In this document: piece after piece, positions 32,083-44,572 of the stretch
Layout of the letters: each line of letters begins with the position of its first letter
How positions within the stretch are numbered: position 1 is the stretch's first letter
NCBI GenBank assembly: GCA_016630905.1
Contig: WBMQ01000002.1
Location: 2,790,001-2,854,000 of the forward strand
Source of the DNA: Capillidium heterosporum
Lineage: Eukaryota > Entomophthoromycota > Entomophthoromycetes > Entomophthorales > Capillidiaceae
Length of the DNA: 64,000 bases
Direction: 5' to 3'
The notes under the pieces: model-generated
Told to the model about the DNA's origin: nothing
The model's input: the letters and a program-made list of their open reading frames with translations, nothing else
Database searches by the model: none
Translations under genes and position numbers: made by a program

Positions 32083-32712
32083 ATGGTTCTAGCACGCCAA
32101 CACTCGACTCCTTTGCTCTTCACCTACCGACCATGCCTACGCATGACCCAGTCTCTCTGCTCCCTAGCGTACCTTTTCATTCACCTACTCAGTGAAACAT
32201 ACCTCATTAAATCACAGCACCATATGGACGAATCTTCCCTCTACTTTTTTATCTATTGCCTAGCCCGATGTATAGTCAAGCTACAAATCATCTTTACCAT
32301 CGTCAGTTTTATCACCTCCTCTTTACTAGTCGAATACAATGAAAAGAAACGCAAATATCTGTACAACCACAACCAACAGAACGACATATTTGGCAATCGA
32401 TTTTTCAAGGATGGGTACCCCGAAATAGTAACTTTAGTTATAACGTTCAGTTGGTTTTTGACGAGTACGTTGTTGTCCTATTACTACTTTCAGTTCTTAG
32501 CCCCTGAGTTGCGGATGTCTACTTTGATCCAATTTAGTAGTTGGAGTTTGAAAAGTGGGTATGAAACTACAAGCTCCAACTTTGTAGGTTTGTTGTTTCA
32601 ACTGATTTTCAAGCTGGATAAGGTTGCTAACTTGGTACCGTTGCTCCAGTACTTCAACTTTCTGTTGTGGTCGGCTTCTTCGAGTCTCATCTTAATCGAC
32701 GTACTATATTGA
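32083..32712 (+). CDS. Four-helix integral membrane protein, 209 aa, family unknown
   Basis: One exon from ATG 32083. Four hydrophobic segments are visible: LCSLAYLFIHLLSETYL; YFFIYCLARCIVKLQIIFTI running on to a second hydrophobic stretch; IVTLVITFSWFLTSTLL followed by YYYFQFLA; and LLQYFNFLLWSASSSLILI near the C-terminus. A charged loop (VEYNEKKRKYLYNHNQQNDI) separates the second and third. The size and topology resemble MARVEL-type or other small tetraspan membrane proteins, but no signature is clear. GC content is higher than in the flanks, supporting a real gene. No function assigned. Confidence 0.65.
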   Translation: MVLARQHSTPLLFTYRPCLRMTQSLCSLAYLFIHLLSETYLIKSQHHMDESSLYFFIYCLARCIVKLQIIFTIVSFITSSLLVEYNEKKRKYLYNHNQQNDIFGNRFFKDGYPEIVTLVITFSWFLTSTLLSYYYFQFLAPELRMSTLIQFSSWSLKSGYETTSSNFVGLLFQLIFKLDKVANLVPLLQYFNFLLWSASSSLILIDVLY

Positions 32713-33957
32713 GGATGAAGTAGTGATAAACTATAGCTCGATAAAGTTGGACTGTAGATCGCTTAAAAGTTAGTAGGGATTTGATACATCTAATATGTCT
32801 TCACAGTAACCCTCTACCCCGTGTATAAGAATAAAATAGCTATTCAAAGCTATAATTGAACTTGGTCTACTTATAACAACAATTTTGAATGCTGGGATCA
32901 AATGAATTTTCAATTAGGATTAATTGGTGATCTATTTAATAAATTGGATATATATGTTGAAAATTGTGTTTTTACTTTATATATCCTTTTTCTAAATGCT
33001 GTTATAAATTTAATGTTAAAAATCTCCATTAGTATGGACTCACTGTACATTCTAAAGGCTATGTGACCACTCTATATTAAGCCTACTCATATCGACTACT
33101 TGATAACTTTTGATTGAATTACATCGTATATGTTACCATAAATTAGCCCTGCTCTTCAACCTCAAGTACTTTAAGTGGATGGTAAAACATCTTCAACCAA
33201 GTTAATCAATTTGTCTTATAAAGAACTATTCTTTGGATAGGTTATCATAATAACAGGTTGAGAGTAGATAAAAATGCATACCACTGACAACCGGCAGCTA
33301 ATATCCGCAAAATCTAATCATATCCAGAACTCCGATCAGTGGTATAAGGTTAAATAGATTATCCATTACTACCTTAACCCACAGGAAAGTTTATCAAAGA
33401 CATTTAACTAGCCATGTTATAGACTTACATCCAAGTACCTGAAAGATAAAGGTGGATGGAAATAACGTAACTACTAAAACTAAAAGTAAAATTTGCTTTA
33501 TAGACTACTGCCAATATGTACTTACACTTATAAATATCCTAATACAATTTGAAGGCTTAGTAGGTTAAGCTGAAAGCTCAGTAAATCCTAGCGATACATA
33601 ACTGAACTAAATCGAACATCCTTACCAAATAAAAATATAAAGATCAAAAACACATCACTATATGTATTGAGGATTTAGTTGTGTACTAAAGTGAATTGAA
33701 TTGAGTGAAAGATAGAAGTTCTAGCTTTAACTTTTTTTAAAGGGGTTGTCGAAATACGGGAAGCCCTAATTAAAAAGCTTAAAGAATCACTTAATAAGGG
33801 GATAGGTAGATAGAGGTCGAAATGTCGGGTAAAAATGGTGATGATGATGGGAGGGAAGGGGGCAAGAGGCTAGCATCCACGGTGCAAACTAGCAGTAAGA
33901 GATATACTCGCACAGCTCTCAGGGGCTACTCTCAAAAAGTGCAACTTGAGTGAACAA
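32713..33957. other. Intergenic region, no gene seen
   Basis: 1.2 kb between the membrane protein and the convergent 3' end of the HMG-box gene. AT-rich, without coding frames. Confidence 0.5.
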
Positions 33958-34900
33958 CTATTGACTGGACCCGATAGGTGAGGAATTATTGCTCTCGTTA
34001 CCGTTACTGATAGATTGATTAGCCAAATCTTCCTCCTCATCCTCGTCCTCATCCTCTCGTTTCAACTCCCGCTTATGCTCCTGGCTCTGCACCTGGCCGT
34101 TCTCAAACTCTGGTTCCTGTTCCTCTTGATCGGGACTCAAAGGTTCCGTTAAACCTTTGTCATCGCCATCCTGGTCGGGGTCGAAGTTGAGGGGGTGGTT
34201 GGGCCCATTGTAACTGCTCATTTCCTTCTCGTAGCGGACCTTATCGTTCTCGTACATGTCGTAGTAGCGCTAAAGCGTAAGCGTTAACATGCGTTTACAA
34301 GAATGAAAATTTTTAAAACAATTACCTGCTTTTCCTCCCTAGACATAACTTTCCACTGACTTCCTAACATCTTGGTCAATTCGGACAAGGAAGCTTCCGA
34401 ATTGGTTTTACGTAGGTTGTTGCGTTCAATTTGGCAGTACATGAAGAAGGCGTTAGCGGGGCGTTTAGGGGCGTTGGGATCCTTTTCCTTCTCTGCCTTC
34501 TTTTTGAGGCTGGGGCTACCCTCATCCCCACTCAAGTTGGAGTTTTCTGAGTCCGATGCGCCTTGTGACTTCAACTCCTTTAGCTTCTCAAGAAGGAACC
34601 TTTTGATAAAAGAAAGGAATAAATATAAAAAGCTTAAATAAATTGCATTATAGTACTTGCGTTCGAACTGAAGTTCCTTCAAGGTCTTGTCGTACTTTGC
34701 CAACTTTTTAACTATACCGTCGGCTTCCTAATTTGAAAATATTAATATATACCTTGGAATAGGGATTGTACCTGCTCAGCACTGATGAGTTGAACCTTCA
34801 TAGCCTTGTATTTACGCTTGTACTTGGCATCCGACTTCTCTAGAATATAAATTTAGCAAAAAAGAACAAGTAAACTTGTACCATCGTTACGACTTGACAT
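33958..34900 (-). CDS. NHP10: HMG-box protein, Nhp10-like (INO80 subunit type)
   Basis: Five exons: 34900-34882, 34839-34772, 34727-34657, 34599-34326, 34269-33958; 247 residues. A short N-terminal coiled coil (KVQLISAEQEADGIVKKLAK, then TLKELQFERK) precedes one HMG box. The box starts at KDPNAPKRPANAFFMYCQIE and includes LTKMLGSQWKVMSREEKQRY and YENDKVRYEKEMSSY. The C-terminal 90 residues are acidic and disordered (DEDEDEEEDLANQ). A single HMG box behind a coiled coil and an acidic tail is the layout of Nhp10, the nucleosome-binding subunit of the INO80 remodeller. Other HMGB-type proteins remain possible. The gene is divergent from OST3. Confidence 0.82.
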
Positions 34901-35182
34901 CTTAATTAAAAGCTCGGTTTGGTTGAAAGGTAAGCTTGCTGGCAAGACTTTTACATTCCCATCTACTTTTACAACCAATTTCCTTATCACTTCTACTCCA
35001 ATAAATCACAATCATTCCAGTCCTAACAATGGATCATTGGTTGTATCCTCAGCCTGATCAATTTAATCGGAATTGGAATTACGATTACGACAACCATTGG
35101 TTAACAATATTTACGTATCGACTTGTATTCAAATCCTACCAACCACCACCTTTCCACTCCAACATTCCAAGTCAAACCCAAA
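34901..35182. promoter_or_regulatory. Divergent intergenic region shared by the NHP10-like gene and OST3
   Basis: 282 bp separate two divergent start codons, so both promoters must fit here. No specific factor site is called. Confidence 0.4.
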
Positions 35183-36406
35183 ATGCAAAGTATGAAAGTG
35201 CTACTTACGACTCTACTGTTATGGTTCAGTTGTGTCCTAGCCAGTGAGATCAAGCTGATCCAAGAACTCAATTCGTTACGAGATGGTGAAGGTATTATCC
35301 ACATGACTGGACCTCAGTTTGACAAGTTTACGAAGCTACCTCGCAAGTACAATCTGTTGGTCACTTTTACCGTTTTGGACCCAGCTTACAAGTGCCACTA
35401 CTGCGTGTAAGGCATTCCATATTTTGTTTTTTCTAATGTAGTACTTTTTATAGTGAAGTAGACAATAGGGTTAAACAGATTAGTAGCCATTGGTTGAAAA
35501 ACAAATTGAACGAACAGCTTTATTTCGTCACTTTGGACTATACCAAGGCTCCTCATATCTTTCAGAGGGTAATTTTTGAATATGGTTTCTATCTATTTAC
35601 ATTGAATTTTGCCTTTAGTACGAAATTACCGGTGCTCCCTTCCTTTACTTCTTCAAGGCTGACGATGTCGAAGCCAAGGACCCCAAATATATCGAGTACA
35701 ACGGATTCTCCACGTAACTAAACTTTTAGTTTCAAGAATCTTAACCAATCTTCAATTTTTAGAGGTGGCTCGACTGACGGTTTGGCCGAGTTCTTAACGA
35801 AGCATGTAGGCACTGAGGTAACCTACGATAAACCTATCGACTGGGTGTACATCGCCAGGATGGCCTGCATTACCATTATACCTTTGGTCTTCATCTATTT
35901 GATGTACACCCGGTTCACCAAGGTCGTAAGAAATCCCAAGTCCTGGGCTGCCTTTATCTTGGTAATACCTATTTTATTCAACTGGCATATTAAACTAACA
36001 TTGCTTAGGTCTTCATCATCTCGATGACAAGTGGTCAGATGTGGAACTCGATTCGTGGCCCCAACTACCTGGATATGACTCGGGAAGGCCTACGTTGGTA
36101 CTCGGGTAGCTTCCAGGAGCAGCTCGGGTTTGAGAGCCATGTTGTAGCTGCTTTATGTAATATATTTTTAAGCATTCAATGAAAAGCTGGCTAAACCAAT
36201 TTTCTTTGTTTTTAGATGGAGTCGCTACCGCTCTCATTCTGTTCCTATCCGGCAAAGTAACCAAGGTTTCCAATCCTACCAGCCAGTCGATCTTGGTTAC
36301 CTTTGCCATGACCCTGTTCGTCCTCATCTTCGCACTTACCATCAACCTTTTCTCCCGAAAGTTCCCTGGCTATCCCTACAAGATCCCTATACCTTTCTTG
36401 GACTAG
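35183..36406 (+). CDS. OST3: Oligosaccharyltransferase subunit Ost3/Ost6 (thioredoxin-like)
   Basis: Exons 35183-35406, 35454-35568, 35619-35713, 35763-35961, 36009-36156 and 36216-36406; 323 residues without frame error. A signal peptide (MKVLLTTLLLWFSCVLA) leads into a thioredoxin-like lumenal domain with the CxxC redox site CHYC at the end of exon 1. Four membrane segments follow (ITIIPLVFIYLMYT, AFILVFIISMTSGQMW, GVATALILFLSG, MTLFVLIFALTINLF). The last cytosolic residues are FPGYPYKIPIPFLD. Ost3/Ost6 is part of the ER complex that transfers glycans to Asn, and its CxxC forms transient disulfides with substrate cysteines. An upstream in-frame TTG frame lacks an ATG, so the ATG at 35183 is preferred; 35192 is also possible. 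Confidence 0.95.
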
Positions 36407-37146
36407 TTGGAGTTGTGGAAGTTTTAGTTTAAAAAAGTAAGTACTTGACAATAAACTTAAGATATCTTATAATGTCACTATATATGTTTATTTTTGGATG
36501 AAGATCAATCTGTTAAAACAGATATGTAGTAGTTAAAGGATAAAACTGATTGTAAATTTGTGTAAAGTTTATTCTATCTGATGACTTAAGCAAGGATATT
36601 AAGTATATAGTATAGACATGTATGAACAGCATATAACTTTCTGTGCGATATTTGAAGTATAGTTGAAAGTTTAATAGATTCATCTACCTATATTTTAAAC
36701 TTGAATTGCCAATTGATGCATATGTTTACATTATTAAACTAAAACATATCTATCCAGTCCAAATGCTTTAATATATGGAGCTATATAGTATATAAAACTA
36801 AATTCTATAAAGTAAAGTTGGTTTAACTCCGGTTCAATTTACTACAACCATTCCAAATATATTATATTGAATTTTAAAATTTTAATTAGGTTGGATTCCT
36901 TTTAATTTGGAACATCTCTTCAGTGGGAGAAGGAGTAACGAGGCGTTAGATAACTTTGATTCCAGTAAAATTGGTATCAAATCACCTGAAACTAAACTAG
37001 AGTGAAATGAAATAAAGGACTAAACTTTAAAATTTCCAATTCACAGTTCCCTCACCATCGTTATTTTTCCTTACTTACCTACCATCGGTTATTTGTTTTG
37101 CTTTATAGTACTTTGTAAAGGTTGAAGATCTTGAAAAATTATTAAC
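36407..37146. other. Intergenic region, no gene seen
   Basis: AT-rich spacer between tandem genes. The distal part carries the promoter of the RhoGEF gene. No frame of note. Confidence 0.5.
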
Positions 37147-38720
37147 ATGTTGATATCTCAAGTAAAATATAGAATATAAATGTATACAAACTCATTATTT
37201 TTAAAATAGGTTTTGAAGTTGAAGTTCAAGAACAAGGAATCCAAAAACCTACCTATAGTTGTTGTTGATGCTAAACCTCTACTTAAGCCAGTAATTATAT
37301 TTATATACTCTACAGTCCAACCAATTCATTTAATTTAATTTTTTAATTTTGAAAACAGCCAAACAGTGACCCAAATAAACCACCAACCCCAAAAAAAGGA
37401 ATATTTAAAAGAAGACCCCTGAGTATGCCCGATCCTACCTTACTAGCTCAGAACCTCAACCTAACTTTTGACCTACCGACACCGACATGCGACTATTACT
37501 CTGTAGATAGTGCCAAAGAGTTCAACAACTGGCGTAGCAATTTCTCCAAAATCGAGCTAGCAAGTCTCCTACTGACACCTCGAGAACAGGAACGGCAAGA
37601 GATTATCTACGAATTAATTTTGACAGAAGTTGCCTACGTCAAAGACCTAAATTTCATTTTGGAGGTTTATATCCAACCGCTACGAAAGTTGAAGATTTTG
37701 AAGGAGGAGGTTATTGATCAACTTTTTTTAAATTGGAAGGCAATTTTGAAGTTGCATGAGGAGTTATTGGCCGAGTTCTTGAAGCGCAAAGAGGACCAGT
37801 TCCCCATAATCCAGGAGATCGTCGACATCATTTTATCGAGTATGGAGGGGTTTGACATCTACTTCAAATTTTTGTTGGAGCAACCCAAGGCCATCAAGTT
37901 ATACAACCACCTCCTAGCTTCCAACAAGAAGTTTTCGCAGTTCGTCACCAACCTCAGCATCAAAAATCAGGAGATGGACTTGCAATCGTACCTCCTAAAG
38001 CCTATGCAGCGGTTGCTGAAGTACCCCTTGATCCTAAAGAATCTTCTATTGAGTTCCAGTTCAGCAACCTTGGATTACCTGAACCTTTCCAAAGTGTTGA
38101 CGAAATTTCAATTGATTTTGGACAAGGTACAGTTCAACAGCTTCAGTCTACAGCATCTCAAGACGTTGAACTTCTGGAAGCAAGAGTTAAACTACACGCT
38201 AGATACCAACAATTTAAATTTGGAGAACCTCGTTAACCTGGTGTGGTGCTTTGGTTACTGCCATTTCAAAACGCTATCGGTGAGTCCCAGTCCCAAGCCC
38301 AACATCAAGCCCGCTCATACCATCCCTACCACCACCAAGTCGCAACTCCAAACTAACAACTGGAACCTCAATTTCGTTATTCTATTCCCCAACTTTCTGT
38401 TAAGCCTACCTTTAAGTGAGATCCCCGACCAAGAGTTGAAACCGAACGCCATCCTAACTAGCAACGACCCCAGCCTCAAGTTACTCAAAGTTTTGGATGT
38501 AAAGTTGGTGCGTTCTATAAAGGAGTGTGTTGACAATGTAGTGGAGTTAAATTTGATTGGTGACCGAAACTTTAACTTTCTGTGTAAGTTCGATACCTGT
38601 AACGTAGGTAGTACGAATGGAAATGGTAAGCACGTCGATGGGAGGGATCGCAACTGTAAGGAGGTAACCAATACTTGGATGGAGTTGCTGAGAAGTGCCG
38701 TCGTTACTCATACCACGTGA
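37147..38720 (+). CDS. Rho guanine-nucleotide exchange factor (DH domain, PH-like tail)
   Basis: Exons 37147-37161 (only five codons), 37210-37290 and 37359-38720 give 485 residues. The DH domain runs from about residue 110 to 300: RQEIIYELILTEVAYVKDLN opens it (the conserved first helix), with FPIIQEIVDIILSSMEGFDI in the middle and the signature LQSYLLKPMQRLLKYPLIL near its end. This is the surface that opens the nucleotide site of Rho/Cdc42-type GTPases. The C-terminal part (FVILFPNFLLSLPL, VKLVRSIKECVDNVVEL, WMELLRSAV) fits a divergent PH domain with a low-complexity insert. The basic N-terminus has no recognised domain. It would act in polarity or cell-wall signalling; the GTPase partner cannot be told from sequence. 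Confidence 0.88.
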
Positions 38721-39556
38721 ATATTTTTGAAGAGCTCGTTTATGGTGGTAGTTTCATTTATTAGGGGTCGAAAGTTTCCTACATAAGGTTTTAAATTCAA
38801 CTTGATAGGAGTCTAAGCTGAAGTTAAGCAAGTTTATCTACGAGGTGCAGTTGAATCAAGCTTCGAATGCAAAAAAATGGTAATGCTTTGTAGCCATGTT
38901 GTAGCGTGTACAAAAGTTGTTCATCTGTATCTCAGTTTTTTAAGTCTGTATGTTTTTAAAGTTTAACTAAATAAATAATTGGAAAATGAAATGGTTTTCT
39001 ATATTTTCCCTAATGATATTTAATCTATACCAGACCCTTTCTTAGTTCCCTAATCTATGTAGCCTTTGTGCTAAAATATGCTTATATAGCCTTATAGCAT
39101 TAAATTAATTCGATACCCCATTACCCTGTATAGCTTTCATTAATAAGATAGTTGAGTATAAAGGCTGTAGATCAAGCAACATCTGCTTCAAATTAAATTT
39201 GTCTTTAAACTATCACTGAAGATTTGTGCAAATATAGATTAAAATAAGATGTAACTTGGGATACCTTTGAAAGTGCTTGCTCTTTTTATAGAAATCGATT
39301 TTGATAAACTTAATGTACCTATATATATGTAAAGAATAGATGGAGTTATTAGAAAATTTTAGTATCCTTCCACTATATTTTATAGAAGCCGTGCTGATAT
39401 AAATGTGCTTTATTAACTTTCAGTATGACAAAGTGTAAATTCCAGAGATCAAAAAATTCACCGATTGGTTAGTAATAAAATTTTCCAAGCTTTCAAGAAT
39501 TCAACATAGGGAGCATAGCTAGATCCAATCTTTCGTAACACAATTACAGCACAAGT
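38721..39556. other. Intergenic region, no gene seen
   Basis: Tandem spacer of about 0.8 kb; AT-rich, no coding frame. Confidence 0.5.
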
Positions 39557-40515
39557 ATGGACTCCGACATCAACGTAGATAGCTCTCCATTAACCAGTGA
39601 AGATGAACTGTTCTACAGGAGTAAGTTCAAGAAGACCAAGTTACAGAACGGTACTACAAGTCCCAGCTCCAATGTCGATACTCCAACTCTACGTAAAGGA
39701 ATTAGAGAATTGAAGTTGAAGAGTGAAAGTGAAAGTAACCTATTTTAAATGGATACATCTAATATATTTTTTATTTTTAAAAATTTTAGGTTTGGTAGGT
39801 AGTGCCAGTTCCCTAAATGCAAATAGTGACTTGGAACTCAACTCTGTAGAATCCGATTTAAAAGCTTCGTCTATGGAAGAGGACCTTCTTGAAGAAGCCA
39901 ATTTAAACTTCGAACCTACTTTACAAGAAACTTATCCTGAACTTACCCCCAACCCCACAACAACTGAAAATTTAACTAGGTAAGCAGCTATGGGTAAATA
40001 CGATGCGCTTGAAGTTCAGCAAGAATACAAAATTTGAGATAACGACTAGTATGATTGACGACTTGGGTTTTATCAACCAAAGCTATTTTAGACCTAAGTT
40101 GACTCAACTGCAACTTAACTTTGATAAGAACCTCCAAGATTTCAACAACTCCAAATGGACCGATACGCATAAAGAGAAGCTTATTAAAGGGATTGAAGAG
40201 TTTGGTATTGGCAATTTCAAATTGATCTCCGACAAGTACTTGAACGACTGGGTAAGCCTTCTATTTTCAATTAGTTTTTTATTGATGGCATTTTGATAGT
40301 CGGTTAATGACCTGAGATTGAAGACTATTCGATTGATCGGTAGGCAGAATTTGCAGCTATACAAAAACTGGAAGGGGAATAAAGAAGCTATTGAAGCTGA
40401 GTTTAACTTCAACAAGCAGGTGGGGTTGGAGTTCAATACTTGGAAAAACAACAATTTGGTGTATGATGACGACGGGCACGTTTTGAAAAAATTACTGGTA
40501 CATCATAGTAGTTGA
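39557..40515 (+). CDS. Small SANT/Myb-like nuclear protein, 271 aa
   Basis: Exons 39557-39734, 39790-39979, 40020-40251 and 40300-40515 join in frame. An acidic N-terminal half (SSPLTSEDELFYRSKFKK, SSMEEDLLEEANLNFEP) is followed by one SANT-type repeat: WTDTHKEKLIKGIEEFGIGN, then FKLISDKYLNDW and SVNDLRLKTIRLIGRQNLQL, then YKNWKG. The C-terminus carries a conserved-looking block EAEFNFNKQVGLEFNTW and a final YDDDGHVLKKLL. I recall fungal proteins with this same SANT plus 'LIGRQNLQLY' ending but cannot name one. It probably binds chromatin or DNA. A frame running on past the stop (40512-40781) looks non-coding. Confidence 0.75.
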
Positions 40516-41001
40516 CGATAAAATTTATAATAAAGATGAAGGTTTATTTACGAGTTTATTTACAGATGAATATATTTATAAGATTTGTAAGTGGCAGGCA
40601 CTGGGCTTGTTATTTTGAAAAGCTGATAAAGCTAGGAGGATCACTCTCATGTTTTTTTACAGGGTTGAGTGCCGAGGAGTTACGGTTTGGATCGAAAGTT
40701 GATCTATGGACCAAGGTAAGGTCATCGGAATTGAAGGGTAAGTATCTGGTAGAGGTTGACAGGTGGCTAGTTGTAAGGTAGAGTTATTTGGAAACTCTTG
40801 TCAAGTAGAAAGGTAAATGCTTTGAAGAAATCTTTAGAGAAGTCTACAAATTAGGTTGGGTGGATTTGAGGAAGCTCCTTAAAAGTTGTAGAGGGAACTG
40901 AAGTCTTTGAACGATGAGGCTACTAACCAATAAATAGAATATAGGCCTGATAGGGTGTAAATGTGTGTAGAAAAGATTTGAAGTAGTTAAGTTGGAAGCG
41001 C
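40516..41001. other. Intergenic region between convergent genes
   Basis: A plus-strand frame without ATG covers most of it but has poor coding character. Likely 3' flanks. Confidence 0.4.
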
Positions 41002-41624
41002 TTAGTCGGTTGGAATGGAAGAATTATCCATCTCTATCAGATCCAACTCACCAAATATGGGGTCTGACTCTAGAGAACTTGGCTCACTGGTACTGTTGTA
41101 CAAAAGTTTGTCAGGTATAATCGTAACTATTGATGTACAGATTCTCCTCATAGTTGGAAAGGTTGTAAGGTAGAGCCTTCTTCTTGACTGGTATATCAAT
41201 GGGGTAACTAGTTGTCCTAGGCATTTGGATGAGTGGGGAGGGGGGAGTTGTCTTGTCCAACTTAGTCTTATAGATGGAAACTTTAGTCAATATAGGCTCC
41301 AACGGTAAAGGTAATTTGTCCTTGGATATGTTGAATCTGGAGTTGGTAGCTGCTAACTTTTGGATTAAGGTTGGGTACTTTCAACTTTAACTTCTTGCGA
41401 CCAAGCTTCATCTTCGAACGTAAACTGTTAGAGACTACATGCCTATCTTTGTATAGGTTGCTATCTGAGTCGGATATATTGTCGAAATGGTAGGTAAAAC
41501 TCTTGGACAACGTCTTGAAGGTGAGGTAGGTGATCAAAAGCAAGACTAAATAAACCTGTAGCCCGAAATCCTCTTGAACAACTTTAACTGCTTTCGAATA
41601 GTAATGGGCTATTAAATTGATCAT
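41002..41624 (-). CDS. Membrane-anchored protein, family unknown
   Basis: The first ATG is at 41624. One transmembrane segment near the N-terminus (LQVYLVLLLITYLTF) is followed by a basic and Ser/Asp-rich soluble part (DNISDSDSNLYKD, SKMKLGRKKLKLK) and an acidic C-terminus (LESDPIFGELDLIEMDN). An intron at 41093-41138 (gtacat to acaacag, 46 nt) is good. A second frame change near 41340-41390 can be met by a 55-nt intron (gttaaa to ctccag), but the donor is weak, and a one-base indel is equally possible. No domain recognised. N-in or N-out topology is not clear. Confidence 0.5.
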
Positions 41625-42602
41625 AGCTTTTTTCAACAGCTCTCTACTTTAATATAGGTGTCTTGTATGTATATTTTAAATTGATTATTGACAAGGAGGC
41701 AGATATCTCGAATTTGAAATTGAAAATAGAAGCTGTAAAGCTTAAAAGATAAAACTAAAATCCCCACAACTCCAGGCCAAAGTGCTGGCAAAATAAGCTT
41801 GAGTTCAGATTACAATCACGAGTCCAACTAAACTGGATCCCTCTTTTGGGCAGCTTATCCATTTATCCGTCCTATCCAATAGTAGTTGAGTATAGTAGTA
41901 ATAGATCCGAGATTGGTGACATCAACTCAAATAAGATCAAGTAAAAGTGTATCCTTATCACTAAGTATACGTTGTCCTATTTGGAATACTTGTCTACAAG
42001 TGTTTATAAGAGGTTTTGTAGCCAAATACTTTTGAATATTTGAAAAGTCGGTAGAAGTTTATCTATTCAAAGTTCTACAGGTAGTCGATTGAAGGTGAAT
42101 CAAGAGGAATTGGCTTTTAAACCTACGATCTCAGTGTAAGTTAAGTTTAAAGCTTGCTAGAAATATGAGTATAGAAAACAAGGTTGCTAAAGAGTTCCTT
42201 TAAAAGCCAATTCGATATAAGACAGATGAAGTATAATGTACGAATTCTTGTTAAGCATCTTATATCACTGCCCTATAAACTAACCTATCACTCCTGAAGC
42301 TAGTATATAAATGCAACGCTAATAATCCTTCTACACAACCCTATTCTCGCTATTTAATACATGCTAAAGCTATTGTACTTTCAGGTATTGTTTTCCTTCG
42401 AATTATTTCTCCTGTCGATGCAGATAAGTCTTTCTTAGCCCACCTTATATTCTTTTATTGGCTATATCCCTAACCAATCATAAGCCTTAAAAGTACATTT
42501 CCTTTCCATATTTTTACGAACCTCGAAATTCAAGAATAAGTAAAAAGTTCAAGGTTGTCAAATTGCCCACATCTCTAATAAAAAGAAAGCTGAAAAACAG
42601 AC
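41625..42602. other. Divergent intergenic region, no gene seen
   Basis: About 1 kb between the membrane-anchored gene and TRM11. No ORF of note. Confidence 0.5.
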
Positions 42603-44153
42603 ATGCAGATTTTAATACACTTTGCGCAATATCACCCAGAGTTTCGATTGCCCGAGTTGTTGGCCTTGACTAAGTTGCACAACATCGAATTTACTTATGA
42701 CGAAAAAGCCTATTCAGCTGATGTAATCAACTTTTTTATATACTTCAAAGATTAAATTTAAATTAGTGTCCATTTCTAATAGGTGAAGTTAAATCGGAAG
42801 AGGAAGCTAAACAACTGGTATCGAGGGCAATTTTAGTTAAAGATGTGTACCAGCTGTTCGAGAAGAGTTTAAATTATCAAGACTTAATAGAGCAACTGAA
42901 AGCTAGACCCGATACCGATTGGGTAAATCAAAACTATCTATCTATCAACTAATGCTCTATTCTATTGAATTAAGGACCAATTTAAGTTGCCCACCTTCAA
43001 GTTCGAAATCCAAACTTTCGGCAAGGTCCGCGATCTCAAGGAGAAGCTCGAATTAATCAACCAGTTCAGCTTTTTGCCATTTAAGGGTCGTATCGACTTG
43101 AAGAGTCCCGAAAACACCTTTGTGGTTTTTGAAGATTACAGTTCTACTATCGAATTACGTTCTTCGAACCAGATCCATACGACTGCCCAGACTTTAATAC
43201 CTGGTGTGCCTGATGCACCTACTTCGTTGTTCTTTACCCGCTGGTTAGGTAAAGGAAGTCGTAGATTGATCATGCAGTACGACCTCAAAAAGCGTAGCTA
43301 TCTTGGAACCACTTCCATGGATGCCGAGCTGAGTTTAATTATGTCCAATATGGCGCTAGTTAAACCGGGCTCACTAGTTTACGATCCCTTTGTCGGTACA
43401 GGTAAAGCTTTTATTAGTAAAATAGGGACTGAAGTAAATTTTAGGATCTTTTTTGGTGACGAGTGCTCACTTTGGCGGTTTTGCCTTAGGATCAGATATT
43501 GACGGTCGCCAGATCCGTGGTAAAGGTAGGACCACTGGCTTCGGAGCTGGGTCCATAGCCCAGATGGTATCCCAGTACGCTCTTGAATCGCGAGTTCTGG
43601 ATTGTGTAGTGTATGATATATCACAGCATCCACTACGCAAGAACACGAGGTTTGACGCCATAATTACCGACCCACCATACGGCGTTCGTGCTGGTGCCAA
43701 GAAATTGGGTCGTAGGGATGGGAATCGTAAGTTGGAGGACATAAAATTGATTGATGGCGTACCGGCCCATCTGGGACCCAATTACTATCCCCCTAAAGTC
43801 AATTACTCGATGCCCCAAGTATTGGCCGACCTTATCAACTTTGCAGCCGAGTACTTGAACATCGGTGGTAGAGTCGTTTTCTGGCTACCTAATGCTGTTG
43901 AAGAGTAAGTTTTAGTGCTAGCTGCTTTAAGTTATTAACCTCTATACTAGTGGTGAAGTTCCCTGAAGCCCCCTCTCACCCCAACTTAGTCCTCGTTGCC
44001 GACAGTGAACAGCCTTTTGGGGCCTGGAGTCGCAGGTTGATAACTATGGAGAAGGTTCGTGAAGGCGACGACAAAAATGAACTTACTATGCAGAATGACC
44101 CCACTGCCAAGTTCCGTACTAGGTACTTCAAATTGGAAGATAAGAATGAATAG
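42603..44153 (+). CDS. TRM11: tRNA (guanine-N2)-methyltransferase catalytic subunit Trm11
   Basis: Exons 42603-42721, 42766-42922, 42975-43401, 43445-43904 and 43951-44153, about 454 residues. The N-terminal THUMP-like region opens with MQILIHFAQYHPEFRLPELL and EEEAKQLVSRAILVKDVYQL. The Rossmann-fold methyltransferase follows: DPFVGTGSFLVTSAHFGGF (SAM site), GSDIDGRQIRG, then the catalytic FDAIITDPPYGVRAG (the DPPY motif of amino-group methylation), and WSRRLITMEKV near the end. Trm11 with Trm112 makes m2G10 in many tRNAs. One base is out of frame at the last exon join: 'DGEVP' followed by EAPSHPN needs one base fewer at about 43960 than is present. No alternative splice site fixes it. Confidence 0.9.
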
Positions 44154-44572
44154 TTGGAAGGCTCGATAGATTAGAGTTACAGTATAGATTTAAGATGTTT
44201 ACATGTTGCTTTAAATTAAAAGTAATATATTTAATAAAGCCTCTACTTTACCTATAAAACCAATGATGAATACATTATTCTACTAAATTTCAACAACTTA
44301 TATGATCACTAAACAGCATAAATATTTATTAAAGATAAGGATGGTGATGCATATACTGGTTTCTGTCAGTTCAATTATAGTCCAAGGTAGTATCGATATG
44401 GCGGATACAAGATAGCTGAGTGCTCTGGCTGGTTGTTGGTCTAGGTCTCTCGCTACAATTCAACAAAAATAATCCAAAAGTTAAAATCAAGCTTTATAAA
44501 ACAATTTATTGCAAAAAATCTATCTCTATAAGATGGAGCAACCGAACTTATACCAAACTTTAAATTTAAAGT
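44154..44572. other. Short convergent spacer
   Basis: 3' flanks of TRM11 and RPC17. Near 44430 is a stretch reminiscent of the 5' half of a tRNA-Pro gene, not supported as a gene. Confidence 0.4.

Noticed and set aside
40512-40781. Plus-strand frame of 89 codons after the SANT gene
   Set aside because: It begins without ATG, overlaps the stop of the previous gene and has no coding composition; more likely 3' flank.
44420-44470. Possible tRNA-Pro-like 5' half (ggttgttggtctagg then ctctcgct)
   Set aside because: The start looks like a tRNA-Pro D-arm region, but bases expected between the two parts are missing and no T-loop (GGTTCRANYCC) follows at the right spacing. Probably chance or a remnant.
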